In this document: positions 26,032 through 35,036 of the stretch, in pieces | How positions within the stretch are numbered: the first letter of the stretch is position 1 | Layout of the letters: every line of letters begins with the position of its first letter | DNA from: Mycobacterium stomatepiae | GTDB lineage: Bacteria > Actinomycetota > Actinomycetes > Mycobacteriales > Mycobacteriaceae | DNA length: 64,000 nt | NCBI RefSeq assembly: GCF_010731715.1 | Contig: NZ_AP022587.1 | Location: forward strand, 1,984,001-2,048,000 | Direction of reading: 5' to 3' | Made by a program: the position numbers and the translations under genes | Notes under the pieces: model-generated | What the model saw: only the letters and a program-made list of their open reading frames with translations | The model's database searches: none | Told to the model about the DNA's origin: nothing

Positions 26032-26997
26032 TCAGCTGATTGGCCCGGCCGAAGAGTTCAGCCGCAGATATGCCTGAATCGTCGTCCCGGTGCTCGCGGT
26101 GTGCGTGCGGACCAGATCCGAGATGGCGTTGACCAGGAACAACCCGCGGCTGGCCGGGCCGGTCGGACCCGGGTCCAGGCGTCCCACCAGCGGATCGTCG
26201 AGGCGCCCGTTGTCGCGCGCCTCGCACACCAGGTGATCGTCGTCGCGCCAAAAGGCCAACCGGCACGCGCCATCGGTGTACATCAGGCTGTTGGTGGCCA
26301 GCTCGGTGGCGACCAGTTGCAGGTCTTCGATGCCGTCCTGGGACAGCCCGACCCAGCCGGCGTAGTTGACGGCGAACGACCGCGCCGGGCGCAGGTCCGC
26401 CGATTTGCGGACCATGTAGGTCACCGCGCCCGGATTGGCGTCCAGGGGCTGATTGCACCGCGCCAGCACGTCGTCCGGCGCGTAGTCGGCGCTGTGTTGC
26501 AGCGAACCGCATTTCCACAGCAGCGGATGAGTCGAACGAGCGCCTGCCAGCACATCGTCGTCCAGCCGTTCCGCGTCGTAAAGGCACAGCGCGCTGAGCT
26601 GCCGATCTTCAAACGCGCTGTTGACCAGCGCCTCGTGCTGCAGGCAGGCGAGAAACTCGTCCGCACTGCGCTCGGGCCAGCAGACTTGGCTCACTATCCG
26701 CGCGCGCCGATCCGCGTTCTCCTCGACAAAGGAGCCCTCCAGCGCCAGAAACCGGCTCGGGTTGCGCGCAACCTCGGCGATGTCCACCAGCCGCAGCCTG
26801 TCCGTCGCGCCGTCGCCACCCAACGCGTCGCGTAGCAAGCCCAAATAGTCACCCGGCACCGCCACGAGGACCGGCTCGTCCACCGCCAAGCCTTCGAGGA
26901 CAAAGGGCACCACCGCGTCCAGGTATTCCCGTTGCGAGTGATAGAGGAGCGCGGAATGAACGAAGCCTTGACGCCCGTTCTCCGTGCTCCTCACCAT
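26032..26997 (-). CDS. MEDS-domain anti-sigma/RsbA-type sensor ATPase
   Basis: About 321 residues from ATG 26997, with GGGAG 9 nt upstream; ATG 27018 is an alternative. Residues about 12-165 form a MEDS (DcmR-like sensory) domain: GFVHSALLYHSQREYLDAV opening, VDEPVLVAVPG. Residues about 195-315 form a GHKL/HATPase_c fold of the RsbW class: LQLVATELATNSLMYTDGACRL (N box), CEARDNG, and RGLFLVNAISDLV. Such proteins sense a signal and bind an anti-anti-sigma or sigma factor. No sigma factor is adjacent, so its partner is elsewhere. Confidence 0.82.
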   Translation of the reverse strand: MVRSTENGRQGFVHSALLYHSQREYLDAVVPFVLEGLAVDEPVLVAVPGDYLGLLRDALGGDGATDRLRLVDIAEVARNPSRFLALEGSFVEENADRRARIVSQVCWPERSADEFLACLQHEALVNSAFEDRQLSALCLYDAERLDDDVLAGARSTHPLLWKCGSLQHSADYAPDDVLARCNQPLDANPGAVTYMVRKSADLRPARSFAVNYAGWVGLSQDGIEDLQLVATELATNSLMYTDGACRLAFWRDDDHLVCEARDNGRLDDPLVGRLDPGPTGPASRGLFLVNAISDLVRTHTASTGTTIQAYLRLNSSAGPIS

Positions 26998-27149
26998 TTC
27001 GGCGCTCCCGCTTTCCATTACCAATGCCAACCCCCTGCTGGACCGGCTCCCTTACGTATCCGCGCCCCATTACCCATCCCAGTACCCCGCGCGAGCGTTC
27101 CCTATGCAGAAAAGTCGTCACAAAACCGCCTCGGATGAGCGGATGTTCG

Positions 27150-28637
27150 TCACAGCCACCAAGCAGCGGCGGCGTCGAGATGACGACGAATGCGGTAGCG
27201 CGCCAAGCTATCGTCGCCGGCGGTGATCGCGTCGAGAATCCGCAAATGCGCGCGCTCGACGGCGGCGACGTCGTCGCGGGCGGGCGGCTCCTGTCCGGTG
27301 CTGGTCCAGTGCCGCCGAAACAACTCGACGATGATCCTCAAGAACAGGTCCAGCAATGCGTTGCCGGCCAGTTGCGCCAGTCCGTGGTGGAACCGCAATT
27401 CCTCGGAGGTTGCCTGGCGCGCATCGTCAACGGGGTGCTCGGTGCCGTCCAGCGCCGACCGATGGGCGTGCAGAAAAGCCGCCACCTCGGGTTCGGCGCG
27501 CCGTTTGACGACCTTGGCGACGTTGTCGATCTCGATGGCGTCGCGCACGCAACGCAGGTCTTCGCGGCTCGGCTTTCGGAATTGCAGGTACAGCGCGATC
27601 GTGTCGATGCTGGCTTGGGCATGGGGCTTGGTGACGACCAGCCCACCGCCGGGTCCGCGGCGCATCTGCGCGACCGAGTGATACTCGAGCAGTCGCACCG
27701 CTTCCCGTAACACCGCGCGGCTCACCCGATAGCGCTCCAGCAGCGCCGTCTCGGTGCCGAAGACCGAACCGACCTCCCAGTCGCCGGAGCCGATCTCGTC
27801 GCCGATGGTGGCGGCCAGTACCTCGGCCAACTTGCCGCGCGGAACTTCCCCATCGGCCGGCTCACGCCTGCGACCGGCTCTCGGAGCACGGCCGGCGCGC
27901 GGGTGATGCTCTTGCAGCCAGGCATTCACGGCTTCAACATGCCGCTCGGACAGCGTCTTGGCCCGCGCGGAATCGCCGGCGGTAACGGCGGCCACGATTT
28001 CGGAGTGGTCGTGGTGCATGTAGTCGAGTGCCTCGATGGCCTCACTTTCCGAGTCGGTTCGCGACCGCAGCGCGTACCGGGTGGTGAGCCTCATCAACAC
28101 GTCGATAAAGAGTTGGAGCACCGGATTTTTCGACTGCTCGGTCAGCGCGATGTGAAACGCGTCGCGCGGCGCCGGCAACCCCGGCCGCCACTGTTGCTCC
28201 GCGCGTAGCACGCCTCGCAACCGCTCGATGCCGGCTTCGTCGATCCGCTCGGCCGCCAGCGAGGCCGCCAACGGCTCGAGCACCAGCCGCGCGTTGAGCA
28301 GATCTGCCAGTGTGGTGCCCAGGTATTCGAGATAGATGACCACGGCGCGAGTTGCGGGTCCCGCGTCGGGCTCGCTGATCAGCAGCCCGCCGCCCGGTCC
28401 GCGGCGCATCCGGGCCACCCGATGGTGCTCCACGAGGCGAACGGCCTCCCGCAGCACCGACCGACTCACACCGTAGCGCTGTTGCAGAGCTTGTTCGGAA
28501 CCCAGCGATTCGCCGATGGGCCAGCCACGGCGCACGATATCCGCCTCGATTTCGCGGGCAATCGTCGAAGCCAGCTTCTTTGTCCCGCCCGCGGGCGGCG
28601 CAGGGCTTATCTGAAGCTCAATACCGCACTCCCACAA
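27150..28637 (-). CDS. double GntR (FadR-type) regulator, Rv3060c-like
   Basis: 495 residues made of two complete GntR units in one chain. Each has a winged helix (LQQRYGVSRSVLREAVRLVEHH about 50-71; LLERYRVSRAVLREAVRLLEYH about 298-319), each followed by RMRRGPGGGL or QMRRGPGGGL and an FCD ligand domain. The basic linker (GRAPRAGRRREP) joins them. One polypeptide could thus bind an operator as an internal dimer. TTG 28637 start is a best guess. It lies 6 bp after the thiolase gene and is likely part of its transcript; it probably governs the lipid genes around it, including fadE22. Confidence 0.9.
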   Translation of the reverse strand: MWECGIELQISPAPPAGGTKKLASTIAREIEADIVRRGWPIGESLGSEQALQQRYGVSRSVLREAVRLVEHHRVARMRRGPGGGLLISEPDAGPATRAVVIYLEYLGTTLADLLNARLVLEPLAASLAAERIDEAGIERLRGVLRAEQQWRPGLPAPRDAFHIALTEQSKNPVLQLFIDVLMRLTTRYALRSRTDSESEAIEALDYMHHDHSEIVAAVTAGDSARAKTLSERHVEAVNAWLQEHHPRAGRAPRAGRRREPADGEVPRGKLAEVLAATIGDEIGSGDWEVGSVFGTETALLERYRVSRAVLREAVRLLEYHSVAQMRRGPGGGLVVTKPHAQASIDTIALYLQFRKPSREDLRCVRDAIEIDNVAKVVKRRAEPEVAAFLHAHRSALDGTEHPVDDARQATSEELRFHHGLAQLAGNALLDLFLRIIVELFRRHWTSTGQEPPARDDVAAVERAHLRILDAITAGDDSLARYRIRRHLDAAAAWWL

Positions 28638-28643
28638 GCATTC

Positions 28644-29837
28644 TCAGCAGGTAAGCAGCATGCAACCCGCGACCGGACCCCCGCCCACGGAAACCACGCC
28701 GACCTCGGGCCGCGGCGATACCTGCCGGTCGGCCGCCTCGCCACGCAACTGCAGGCATCCCTCGTGCAGCGCCCAATAGCCGTGCATGCGGCCCGCCGAG
28801 AGTTGACCGCCATAGGTGTTCAGCGGCAGCTGCCCGTCGCGGGCGATCCGCGCGCCGCCCTCGACGAACGGGCCGGCCTCGCCGTCGCCGCAGACTCCCA
28901 GCGCCTCCAGCCAGGCGAGGGTGAGATAGGTGAAACCGTCGTACAGCTGGGCGACCGCGAGGTCACTGGGCTTCAAGTCGGTGCGCGACCACATCTGTGC
29001 GGCCGCGTCCGACATCGCCATCTTCGGGTAGTCGTCGCGGTGGAACCAGCCGCCGGCGCCGTCGGACCCGCCGATCGCCTCCACCCGCACCGGCCGGTGC
29101 GGACAGTCGGGCCCGTACTCGGCGTGGGACACCACCACCGCGATCGAGCCGTCGACGGGCACGTCGCAGTCCAGCAGCCCGAACGGCGTGGACACCAGCC
29201 GCGCCCCCAGATAGTCGGCCATGGTCATCGGATCGCGGTAGACCGCGAGCGGATTCAGCGCGGCGTTGCGACGGCCGTTCAGCGCCAGCCAACCCAACTG
29301 TTCTTTGGTGGTTCCATACAGCTCCATGTGACGACGGCAGTTCAGCGCCAGCCAGTTCGCCGCCGAATATGCCTGGGCCGCAACCAGATCATTGACATCG
29401 TCCATCGCGCCGACGGCGGGTTTCTCGGCACCCTCGGGTACTTCGAACATCCGCGCCAGCGGCGGGGCGGGCGCGTTTTCGTCCTGCTTGACCGGCACCG
29501 TGCCGCCGAGCATTTGGATGGTCCGGTAGATCACGACGTACCGGGCGCGTTTCTCGGACACGGCGCGGCATGCCGACATCACCGGGCTCAGCAGTCCGCC
29601 GGTACCGAACCCGCTGCCACAGTCGGCGGCGTCGATCTGCAGTTCGGCATTGACCTCTTCGGCCGGCGTGTCACCCAGCGTCGCGATGCCGTCGATGTCG
29701 GCGGGCTTCAGGCCGGCGTCGGCGATAGCACCACGCACCGCCTCCATCGTGAGGTCGCACCCCGGGATCCCGGTCCGCCGGCCGATTCGGGAAATCCCGA
29801 TCCCGGACACGATCGCGTCTTTTTCGAAGCACGTCAT
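28644..29837 (-). CDS. SCP2-type thiolase-like protein (acetyl-CoA acetyltransferase/aldolase family)
   Basis: 397 residues from ATG 29837 (GTG 29843 is possible). Thiolase-like fold of the lipid-transfer (Ltp) group: ISRIGRRTGIPG, DCGSGFGTGGLL in the nucleophile region, LYDGFTYLTLAWLEALG, and NTYGGQLSAGRMHGYWALHEG, where Tyr and His motifs are typical of Ltp-type enzymes. In this group several members are retro-aldolases or thiolases for sterol side chains and need a DUF35 partner; a DUF35 gene lies divergently at 29914. Shares the AGTACACTCT promoter motif with fadE22. Confidence 0.85.
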   Translation of the reverse strand: MTCFEKDAIVSGIGISRIGRRTGIPGCDLTMEAVRGAIADAGLKPADIDGIATLGDTPAEEVNAELQIDAADCGSGFGTGGLLSPVMSACRAVSEKRARYVVIYRTIQMLGGTVPVKQDENAPAPPLARMFEVPEGAEKPAVGAMDDVNDLVAAQAYSAANWLALNCRRHMELYGTTKEQLGWLALNGRRNAALNPLAVYRDPMTMADYLGARLVSTPFGLLDCDVPVDGSIAVVVSHAEYGPDCPHRPVRVEAIGGSDGAGGWFHRDDYPKMAMSDAAAQMWSRTDLKPSDLAVAQLYDGFTYLTLAWLEALGVCGDGEAGPFVEGGARIARDGQLPLNTYGGQLSAGRMHGYWALHEGCLQLRGEAADRQVSPRPEVGVVSVGGGPVAGCMLLTC

Positions 29838-29900
29838 CCGCACCGCCCGTCAGAGGAGAGAGAACCCATCGAACCCGCACCATACCCGCATCGAACCAAT

Positions 29901-29910
29901 AGAGTGTACT
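29901..29910. promoter_or_regulatory. AGAGTGTACT motif, divergent thiolase/DUF35 promoter
   Basis: Read on the thiolase strand it is AGTACACTCT and contains TACACT, a plausible -10 about 65 bp before the thiolase start. The same ten bases occur in the fadE22 promoter at 32537-32546 in the same orientation, both preceded by CAAT at 1-2 bp. The AGT-GT-ACT core is close to GntR/FadR operators, so the double GntR regulator is a candidate. Confidence 0.45.
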
Positions 29911-29913
29911 GCA

Positions 29914-30270
29914 TTGTCCGTGTCAGCCGAGTCGACGTCACCGCTGCTCATCGAGCATTGCGCCGATTGCTCACGCTGGGTGCATCCCTCGACCGGGGAA
30001 TGCCGGGAGTGTGGCGCCTCGTTGGTCGCGCGCCCGATTTCCGGAGAGGGCACGGTGTTCACCTATACGGTCAACCACCATCCGTACAACCCGGAGATCC
30101 CCGTCCCCTATGTGATCGCCATCGTCGAGCTCACCGAGCAAGCCGGGCTTCGGGTGGCCGCCAATATCGTTGATTGCGAACCGGATTCGGTGACGTGCGG
30201 GATGCCCGTCAGCATCCGGCCCGAGAAGGGCGCCGGCGGCGCGCCGTTGTTCGCACCAGCCGCCGGCTAG
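29914..30270 (+). CDS. DUF35 OB-fold protein with zinc ribbon
   Basis: 118 residues from TTG 29914, or 116 from GTG 29920. The N-terminal zinc ribbon is CADC...CRECG (two CxxC pairs), followed by the OB fold GEGTVFTYTVNHHPYNPEIPVPYVIAIVEL, in motifs the standard DUF35 signature. These proteins join SCP2-type thiolases or aldolases as the acyl-CoA binding subunit. The partner gene is divergent at 28644-29837. Its stop overlaps that of fadE22 in a shared CTAG. Confidence 0.88.
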   Translation: MSVSAESTSPLLIEHCADCSRWVHPSTGECRECGASLVARPISGEGTVFTYTVNHHPYNPEIPVPYVIAIVELTEQAGLRVAANIVDCEPDSVTCGMPVSIRPEKGAGGAPLFAPAAG

Positions 30271-32447
30271 TTGATCAGCGGATCGCGCGGCATGCCCAGA
30301 ATCCGCTCGGCGATCTGGTTGCGGGTGACTTCCGAGGTGCCGCCGGCGATCGCCATACCGCGAGCACCCATGATCAGCCGGCCCGGCGCCGCTCCCGCCC
30401 CGTCGACCAGCGCGACCTCGGGCCCGGTCAGCGCCGCCATGATCGCGGCGCCCTCCACCATGTGCTCGGCCAGCTTCAGCTTGGTCACGTTGCCTTCCGG
30501 CCCCGGCCCCGCGCCTTCGACGCTGCGGGCCACCCGGCGCAGGTTGAGCAGCCGCAGCGCGGTTTCGTTGGCAAGATAGGACCCCACCCGAATATCCGCG
30601 CCCGCCAACCGATCTGAATGCTGCTGAGCCAGCTCCACCAATGCGGTCGCCAGGCCCTCGTAGAACGACCCGCTGCCGCCGATGCTGACCCGCTCGTTGC
30701 CCAGGGTCGCCCGCGCGACCGTCCACCCCGAGTTGGGTGTGCCCACCACGTCCTCGTCGGGAACGAACAGGTCGTTGAAGAACACCTCGTTGAAATCCGA
30801 GCCGCCGGTGATCTGCCGCAGCGGCCGCACTTCGACCTCGGGCGCGTTCATGTCGACGATCACCGTGGTGATGCCGGCGTGCTTCGGCGCATCCGGGTCG
30901 GTGCGCACCGTGGCCAGGCCGCGAGCGCAGTAGTGCGCTCCGCTGGTCCACACCTTTTGGCCGTTGATCTTCCAGCCGCCCTCGACCCTGGTGGCCTTGG
31001 TCTTGATGGACGCCGCATCCGAGCCCGCTTCGGGTTCGGAGAACAGCTGGCACCAGATCTCGTCCTTGCGTAACGCCTTTTCGACGAATCTTTCGATCTG
31101 CCAGTCTGTTCCGTGCTGGATCAGGGTCAGGATCACCCATCCGGTGATGCCGTAGTCCGGGCGCTTGATGCCGGCCGCCTTGAACTCTTCCTCGATGACC
31201 AGCTGCTCCACCGCGTCGGCGGCCAGCCCCCACGGCTTGGGCCAGTGCGGCATCACGTAGCCGGTCGCGATCAGCTCGTCGCGTTGCGCCTGCTTGTCCA
31301 GCGCGGCGAGCTCGGCGGCGTCGGCGTGGATACGGGTGCGCAGCTCCTCAGCCTCCGGCGGCAGGTCCAGGCTGTTTTCCCGGACCGCGCCCGCCGCGGT
31401 GCGCTCGAACACGTCGCGGGCCGGGGTGTCGCCACCGAACAGGGCCGACGTCACCAGCGCCCGGCGCAGATGCAGATGCGCGTCGTGCTCCCAGGTGAAG
31501 CCGATGCCGCCATGCACCTGGATGTTGAGTTCGGCGTTGCGCGCATACGCCGGAAATGCCAGTGCCGCAGCAACTGCCGCGATCAGGCGGAACTGCTCCT
31601 CGTTTTCGGACGAGTCTTCTGTGGCCGCACGCGAGGCGTCCCATACCGCGGCGGTCGCCGACTCCACGGCAACGAGCATGTTCGCGCAATGATGCTTGAC
31701 CGCTTGGAAGGTGGCGATGGTGCGGCCGAATTGCTGGCGCACCTTGGCGTAGTCGACGGCGGCGTCGACCCAGTCGGACGATCCACCCACCGCCTCGGCC
31801 GCCAACAGGGTCCGCGCCCGGGCGAGTGCCGATTCCCGCGCCCCCGCGATGACGTCGTCGGAGCCGACGCTGACGTTGGTGAGGCGGACGCGCCCGGAAC
31901 GCCGGGTCGGGTCGAGGTTGTCGGGCACCTCGACCGAGACACCGTCGCGGCCGCGGTCCAACAGCAGGATGTCGCCGCCGGCGGCGATCAGTAGCAGCTC
32001 GGCCAGGCCCGCGCCCAGCACGACCCCGGCCGCCTCTCCCTCGGCGACACCGTCGTTGACCTGCACCCGGCTGTCCAGGCCGATGCCCGCGGTGACGGTG
32101 CCGTCGATCAGGCCGGGCAGTAACCGCGACTTTTGTTCGGCTGAGCCGTCTTTGGCGATCACCGCCGAGGCGATCACCGTCGGGACGAACGGGCCCGGGG
32201 CAACCGCGCGGCCGAGTTCCTCGATCACCACGACCAACTCGGGCAACCCGTAGCCGGAGCCACCGTGCTCCTCGTCGACATGCAGGCCGAGCCAGCCGAG
32301 TTCGACGATGTCCGGCCAGAACGTGGGCCGGGTCTCGTCGGGGCTGTCCAGCAGTGCGCGCGCGGCCGGACGCGCCTTCTGCGACGTCAGGAATGCGCGA
32401 GCGACCTCGGCGAGCTCGCGATGGTCGTCGGTAAGTGCGATACCCAT
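30267..32447 (-). CDS. fadE22: FadE22, two-domain acyl-CoA dehydrogenase
   Basis: 726 residues from ATG 32447, chosen because GAGGAGG lies 6 nt upstream; the frame is open further but the added 129 residues are not protein-like. It is two acyl-CoA dehydrogenase units in tandem. The first (about 1-330) ends with VHGGIGFTWEHDAHLHLRRA. The second (about 345-726) has IWCQLFSEPEAGSDAAS, KVWTSGAHYCARGLATVR and the C-terminal MAIAGGTSEVTRNQIAERILG. The length and sequence match M. tuberculosis FadE22. FAD-dependent beta-oxidation of an unidentified acyl-CoA. Convergent with DUF35. Confidence 0.95.
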   Translation of the reverse strand: MGIALTDDHRELAEVARAFLTSQKARPAARALLDSPDETRPTFWPDIVELGWLGLHVDEEHGGSGYGLPELVVVIEELGRAVAPGPFVPTVIASAVIAKDGSAEQKSRLLPGLIDGTVTAGIGLDSRVQVNDGVAEGEAAGVVLGAGLAELLLIAAGGDILLLDRGRDGVSVEVPDNLDPTRRSGRVRLTNVSVGSDDVIAGARESALARARTLLAAEAVGGSSDWVDAAVDYAKVRQQFGRTIATFQAVKHHCANMLVAVESATAAVWDASRAATEDSSENEEQFRLIAAVAAALAFPAYARNAELNIQVHGGIGFTWEHDAHLHLRRALVTSALFGGDTPARDVFERTAAGAVRENSLDLPPEAEELRTRIHADAAELAALDKQAQRDELIATGYVMPHWPKPWGLAADAVEQLVIEEEFKAAGIKRPDYGITGWVILTLIQHGTDWQIERFVEKALRKDEIWCQLFSEPEAGSDAASIKTKATRVEGGWKINGQKVWTSGAHYCARGLATVRTDPDAPKHAGITTVIVDMNAPEVEVRPLRQITGGSDFNEVFFNDLFVPDEDVVGTPNSGWTVARATLGNERVSIGGSGSFYEGLATALVELAQQHSDRLAGADIRVGSYLANETALRLLNLRRVARSVEGAGPGPEGNVTKLKLAEHMVEGAAIMAALTGPEVALVDGAGAAPGRLIMGARGMAIAGGTSEVTRNQIAERILGMPRDPLIN

Positions 32448-32536
32448 GGGGACCTCCTCGCGCCAGTACCCGCCCCGCCACGTCGCCGGGTGGTCGGCCG
32501 GCCCCGCTCCGAGGGGGGAGCGGGGCGGCTGCTTAA

Positions 32537-32546
32537 AGAGTGTACT
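32537..32546. promoter_or_regulatory. AGTACACTCT motif in the fadE22 promoter
   Basis: On the fadE22 strand AGTACACTCT lies about 90 bp before the ATG and contains a TACACT -10-like box. It is identical to the ten bases between the thiolase and DUF35 genes at 29901-29910, with CAAT just before it in both places. Confidence 0.45.
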
Positions 32547-32581
32547 TATTGCGCTCGGACCAATAGCGGGCCCCCATCCGG

Positions 32582-33340
32582 CTACTTGGGCGCGAAGCGC
32601 TGTCCGGCATCCAGCCGCAGGCACTGCCCGTTGAGCATCGGGTTGTCGACGATGGCCAACGCCAGCTTCGCGTACTCCTCGGGCCGGCCCATCCGCTTGG
32701 GGAAGGCCGCGTCGCGCGTCAGCGTCGCCGCCATCTCGTCGGGAACCATCGAAGTCAAACCGGTGAGAAACAGGCTCGGGGCGATTGCCAGCGCCCGGAT
32801 GCCCATCGATCCCAGGTCGCGGGCCATCGTCAGACACATGCCCGCAATCGCCGCCTTGGCGGCGGTGTAGGCGACCTGCCCAATCTGGCCCTCGAAGGCG
32901 GCGATCGAAGCGGTGTTGATGATGACGCCGCGCTCGTCGTCTTCGGGCTCGTTCTTGGCCATGTGCGCCGCGGCCAGCCGGCTGATGTTGAAGGTGGCGA
33001 TCAGGTTGAGATCGATGACCGATCGGAAGGATTCGAGGTCATGAGGACCCGACTTGGTCAGCGTGCGCTTGGCGATGCCGCCACCGGCCGTGGTGACCAC
33101 GACATGCAGACCGCCCAGCTTGTCGACCGCGGTCTGCAGGGTCTCCTCTGTGCCGGTGAAGTCGGTGACGTCGACCGGGTAGAACGCGCCACCGATGCCC
33201 TCGGCAACCGCTTTGCCGTCGGAACCCTCGCGGTCGAAGATGGCGACATCCGCCCCGCGCTCGGCGAACAGCTCGGCCGTGGCACGACCCATCCCCGACG
33301 CGCCGCCGATGACGACGGCCTTCTTCCCATTGATCTCCAT
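32582..33340 (-). CDS. SDR, 3-hydroxyacyl-CoA dehydrogenase type
   Basis: 252 residues. Cofactor loop GGASGMGRA (Gly in place of Thr before GAS), DREG after strand 2, TAGGG in the NNAG position, INTASIAAFEGQIGQVAYTAAK with catalytic Ser, Tyr and Lys, and the C-terminal RMGRPEEYAKLALAIVDNPMLNG. This layout matches the human type-10/HSD17B10-like 3-hydroxyacyl-CoA dehydrogenases. Same strand as fadE22, 135 bp upstream of its start; together they could supply two steps of beta-oxidation. Divergent from ligB. Confidence 0.88.
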   Translation of the reverse strand: MEINGKKAVVIGGASGMGRATAELFAERGADVAIFDREGSDGKAVAEGIGGAFYPVDVTDFTGTEETLQTAVDKLGGLHVVVTTAGGGIAKRTLTKSGPHDLESFRSVIDLNLIATFNISRLAAAHMAKNEPEDDERGVIINTASIAAFEGQIGQVAYTAAKAAIAGMCLTMARDLGSMGIRALAIAPSLFLTGLTSMVPDEMAATLTRDAAFPKRMGRPEEYAKLALAIVDNPMLNGQCLRLDAGQRFAPK

Positions 33341-33381
33341 CCGGACGTCTCCTTTTTGGGTTGTCAGATCCTGCGTAATCT

Positions 33382-33407
33382 GTAACGTTACGTTGGAACG
33401 CTAGCGT
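33382..33407. promoter_or_regulatory. two short palindromes between SDR and ligB
   Basis: GTAACGTTAC (33382-33391) and ACGCTAGCGT (33398-33407) are each fully self-complementary, with centres 16 bp apart. They sit 42-67 bp upstream of the SDR start and 46-71 bp before ligB. Either could be a repressor site; no regulator is adjacent. Confidence 0.45.
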
Positions 33408-33452
33408 GTCCGCCCGGACGGGTTGTCACCGAGCCGTGCCAAGCTGACGATC

Positions 33453-34994
33453 GTGCTCCTTCTCGAGGTGGTAGCTACGTCGACTGATGTCGGCGCCACG
33501 TCGTCCCGGTTGACCAAGGTAGCGCGCATCGCCGATCTGCTGACCCGCGCCGCACCGGACCCCGAGGTGGTCGCGATCGTGGTGTCGTGGCTCTCCGGCG
33601 AACTTCCGCAACGCCAGATCGGCGTCGGCTGGGCGTCGTTGCGGTCGCGGCCGCCGCCGGCCGCCGAGCCGCGGCTCACCGTCACCGGCGTGCACACCAC
33701 CTTCACCGAGATCGGCGCCGTCGCGGGCAAGGGATCGCAGGCGCGCCGGGCCGAACTGCTCGCGGCGCTGTTCGCCGCCGCGACCGAGTCCGAGCAAACG
33801 TTCCTGGTCCGGCTGCTGTCCGGCGAACTGCGCCAAGGAGCACTGGCCGGAATCATGGCTGACGCGGTCGCCAAGGCCGCCGACCTCCCGGCCGCCGCGG
33901 TTCAGCGCGCGGCGATGCTGGGCGGCGATCTGCCCTCGGCGGCGTCGGCCGCCCTGTCCGGCGGCGCGGTGGCGCTGCAAGCATTCAGCCTGCGGGTGGG
34001 CCAGCCGGTCGGCCCGATGCTGGCACAGACCGCGACCGGTGTGGCCGAAGCGCTCGAACGTCACGGCGGTGCAACGATTTTCGAAGCAAAGCTGGACGGC
34101 GCGCGGGTGCAGATTCACCGCGCCGGGGACGCGGTCACGGTCTACACCCGGAGCCTGGACGACGTCACCGCGCGGCTGCCCGAGGTGGTGGAGGCGACGC
34201 TGGCGCTTCCGGTCACCGATCTGATCGCGGACGGCGAGGCGATCGCGCTGCGGCCCGACAACCGGCCGCACCGCTTTCAGGTCACCGCTTCCCGATTCGG
34301 CCGATCGGTCGATGTGAGCGCAGCCCAAGCGGCGCAACCGCTTTCGGTGTTCTTCTTCGACATCTTGCACCGCGACGGGGTCGATCTGCTCGACGCGCCG
34401 ACCACCGAGCGCCTCGCCGCCCTGGACGCGCTGGTGCCCGCCGCCCAGCGGGTCGACCGGCTGGCCACCTCCGATCGCGAAGCCGCCGTGGCATTCCTAC
34501 AGGCCACGCTGGCCGCCGGTCACGAAGGGGTGATGGCAAAGGCACCGGGCTCGCCCTACCTTGCCGGCCGGCGCGGGGCGGGCTGGCTCAAGGTCAAGCC
34601 GGTCCACACGCTCGACCTGGTGGTGCTCGCCGTCGAATGGGGTTCGGGACGCCGCACCGGCAAACTCTCCAACATCCATCTGGGCGCCCGCGACCCGACA
34701 ACGGGCGAATTCATCATGGTGGGAAAGACTTTCAAGGGCATGACCGATGCCATGCTGGAGTGGCAGACGGCGCGGTTCACCGAACTCGCCGTCAGTTCGA
34801 CGGACGGCTTGCTGAATCAACGGGTGGTCGAACTGCGTCCCGAGCAGGTCGTCGAGATCGCGCTCGACGGCGTGCAGCGCTCGACGCGCTACCCGGGCGG
34901 GCTGGCGCTGCGGTTTGCCCGCGTCGTTCGGTACCGCGACGACAAGAGTCCGGCCGAAGCAGACACCATCGACAACGTCCGTGCGCTGTATTAA
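33453..34994 (+). CDS. ligB: ATP-dependent DNA ligase B
   Basis: 513 residues from GTG 33453 ([19 protein letters not shown] follows, as in M. tuberculosis LigB). Order: N-terminal DNA-binding domain (about 1-200), nucleotidyltransferase with the adenylated Lys in [14 protein letters not shown] at about 215, motif [13 protein letters not shown], motif [14 protein letters not shown], motif [16 protein letters not shown], then the OB domain. It seals nicks using ATP and is non-essential beside the NAD-dependent LigA in mycobacteria. Monocistronic, ended by a small hairpin before cstA. Confidence 0.95.
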   Translation: MLLLEVVATSTDVGATSSRLTKVARIADLLTRAAPDPEVVAIVVSWLSGELPQRQIGVGWASLRSRPPPAAEPRLTVTGVHTTFTEIGAVAGKGSQARRAELLAALFAAATESEQTFLVRLLSGELRQGALAGIMADAVAKAADLPAAAVQRAAMLGGDLPSAASAALSGGAVALQAFSLRVGQPVGPMLAQTATGVAEALERHGGATIFEAKLDGARVQIHRAGDAVTVYTRSLDDVTARLPEVVEATLALPVTDLIADGEAIALRPDNRPHRFQVTASRFGRSVDVSAAQAAQPLSVFFFDILHRDGVDLLDAPTTERLAALDALVPAAQRVDRLATSDREAAVAFLQATLAAGHEGVMAKAPGSPYLAGRRGAGWLKVKPVHTLDLVVLAVEWGSGRRTGKLSNIHLGARDPTTGEFIMVGKTFKGMTDAMLEWQTARFTELAVSSTDGLLNQRVVELRPEQVVEIALDGVQRSTRYPGGLALRFARVVRYRDDKSPAEADTIDNVRALY

Positions 34995-34996
34995 TT

Positions 34997-35036
34997 CACC
35001 CCGGCGACGGGGTGCGCATCGTCGTAGGGTTTGACC
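34997..35036. promoter_or_regulatory. ligB terminator hairpin and leaderless cstA promoter
   Basis: CACCCC and GGGGTG (34997-35002, 35009-35014) form a 6-bp stem 3 bp after the ligB stop. A TAGGGT box at 35025-35030 then lies 6 nt before the GTG at 35037, so cstA is probably transcribed from its own start codon. Confidence 0.55.

Noticed and set aside
28422..30173. 583-codon plus-strand frame across the GntR and thiolase genes
   Set aside because: Low-complexity His/Arg/Gly composition; complement of two well-supported genes.
30267..32837. fadE22 frame extended upstream to 856 codons
   Set aside because: The extra N-terminal residues are not protein-like; the strong GAGGAGG before ATG 32447 fixes the start.
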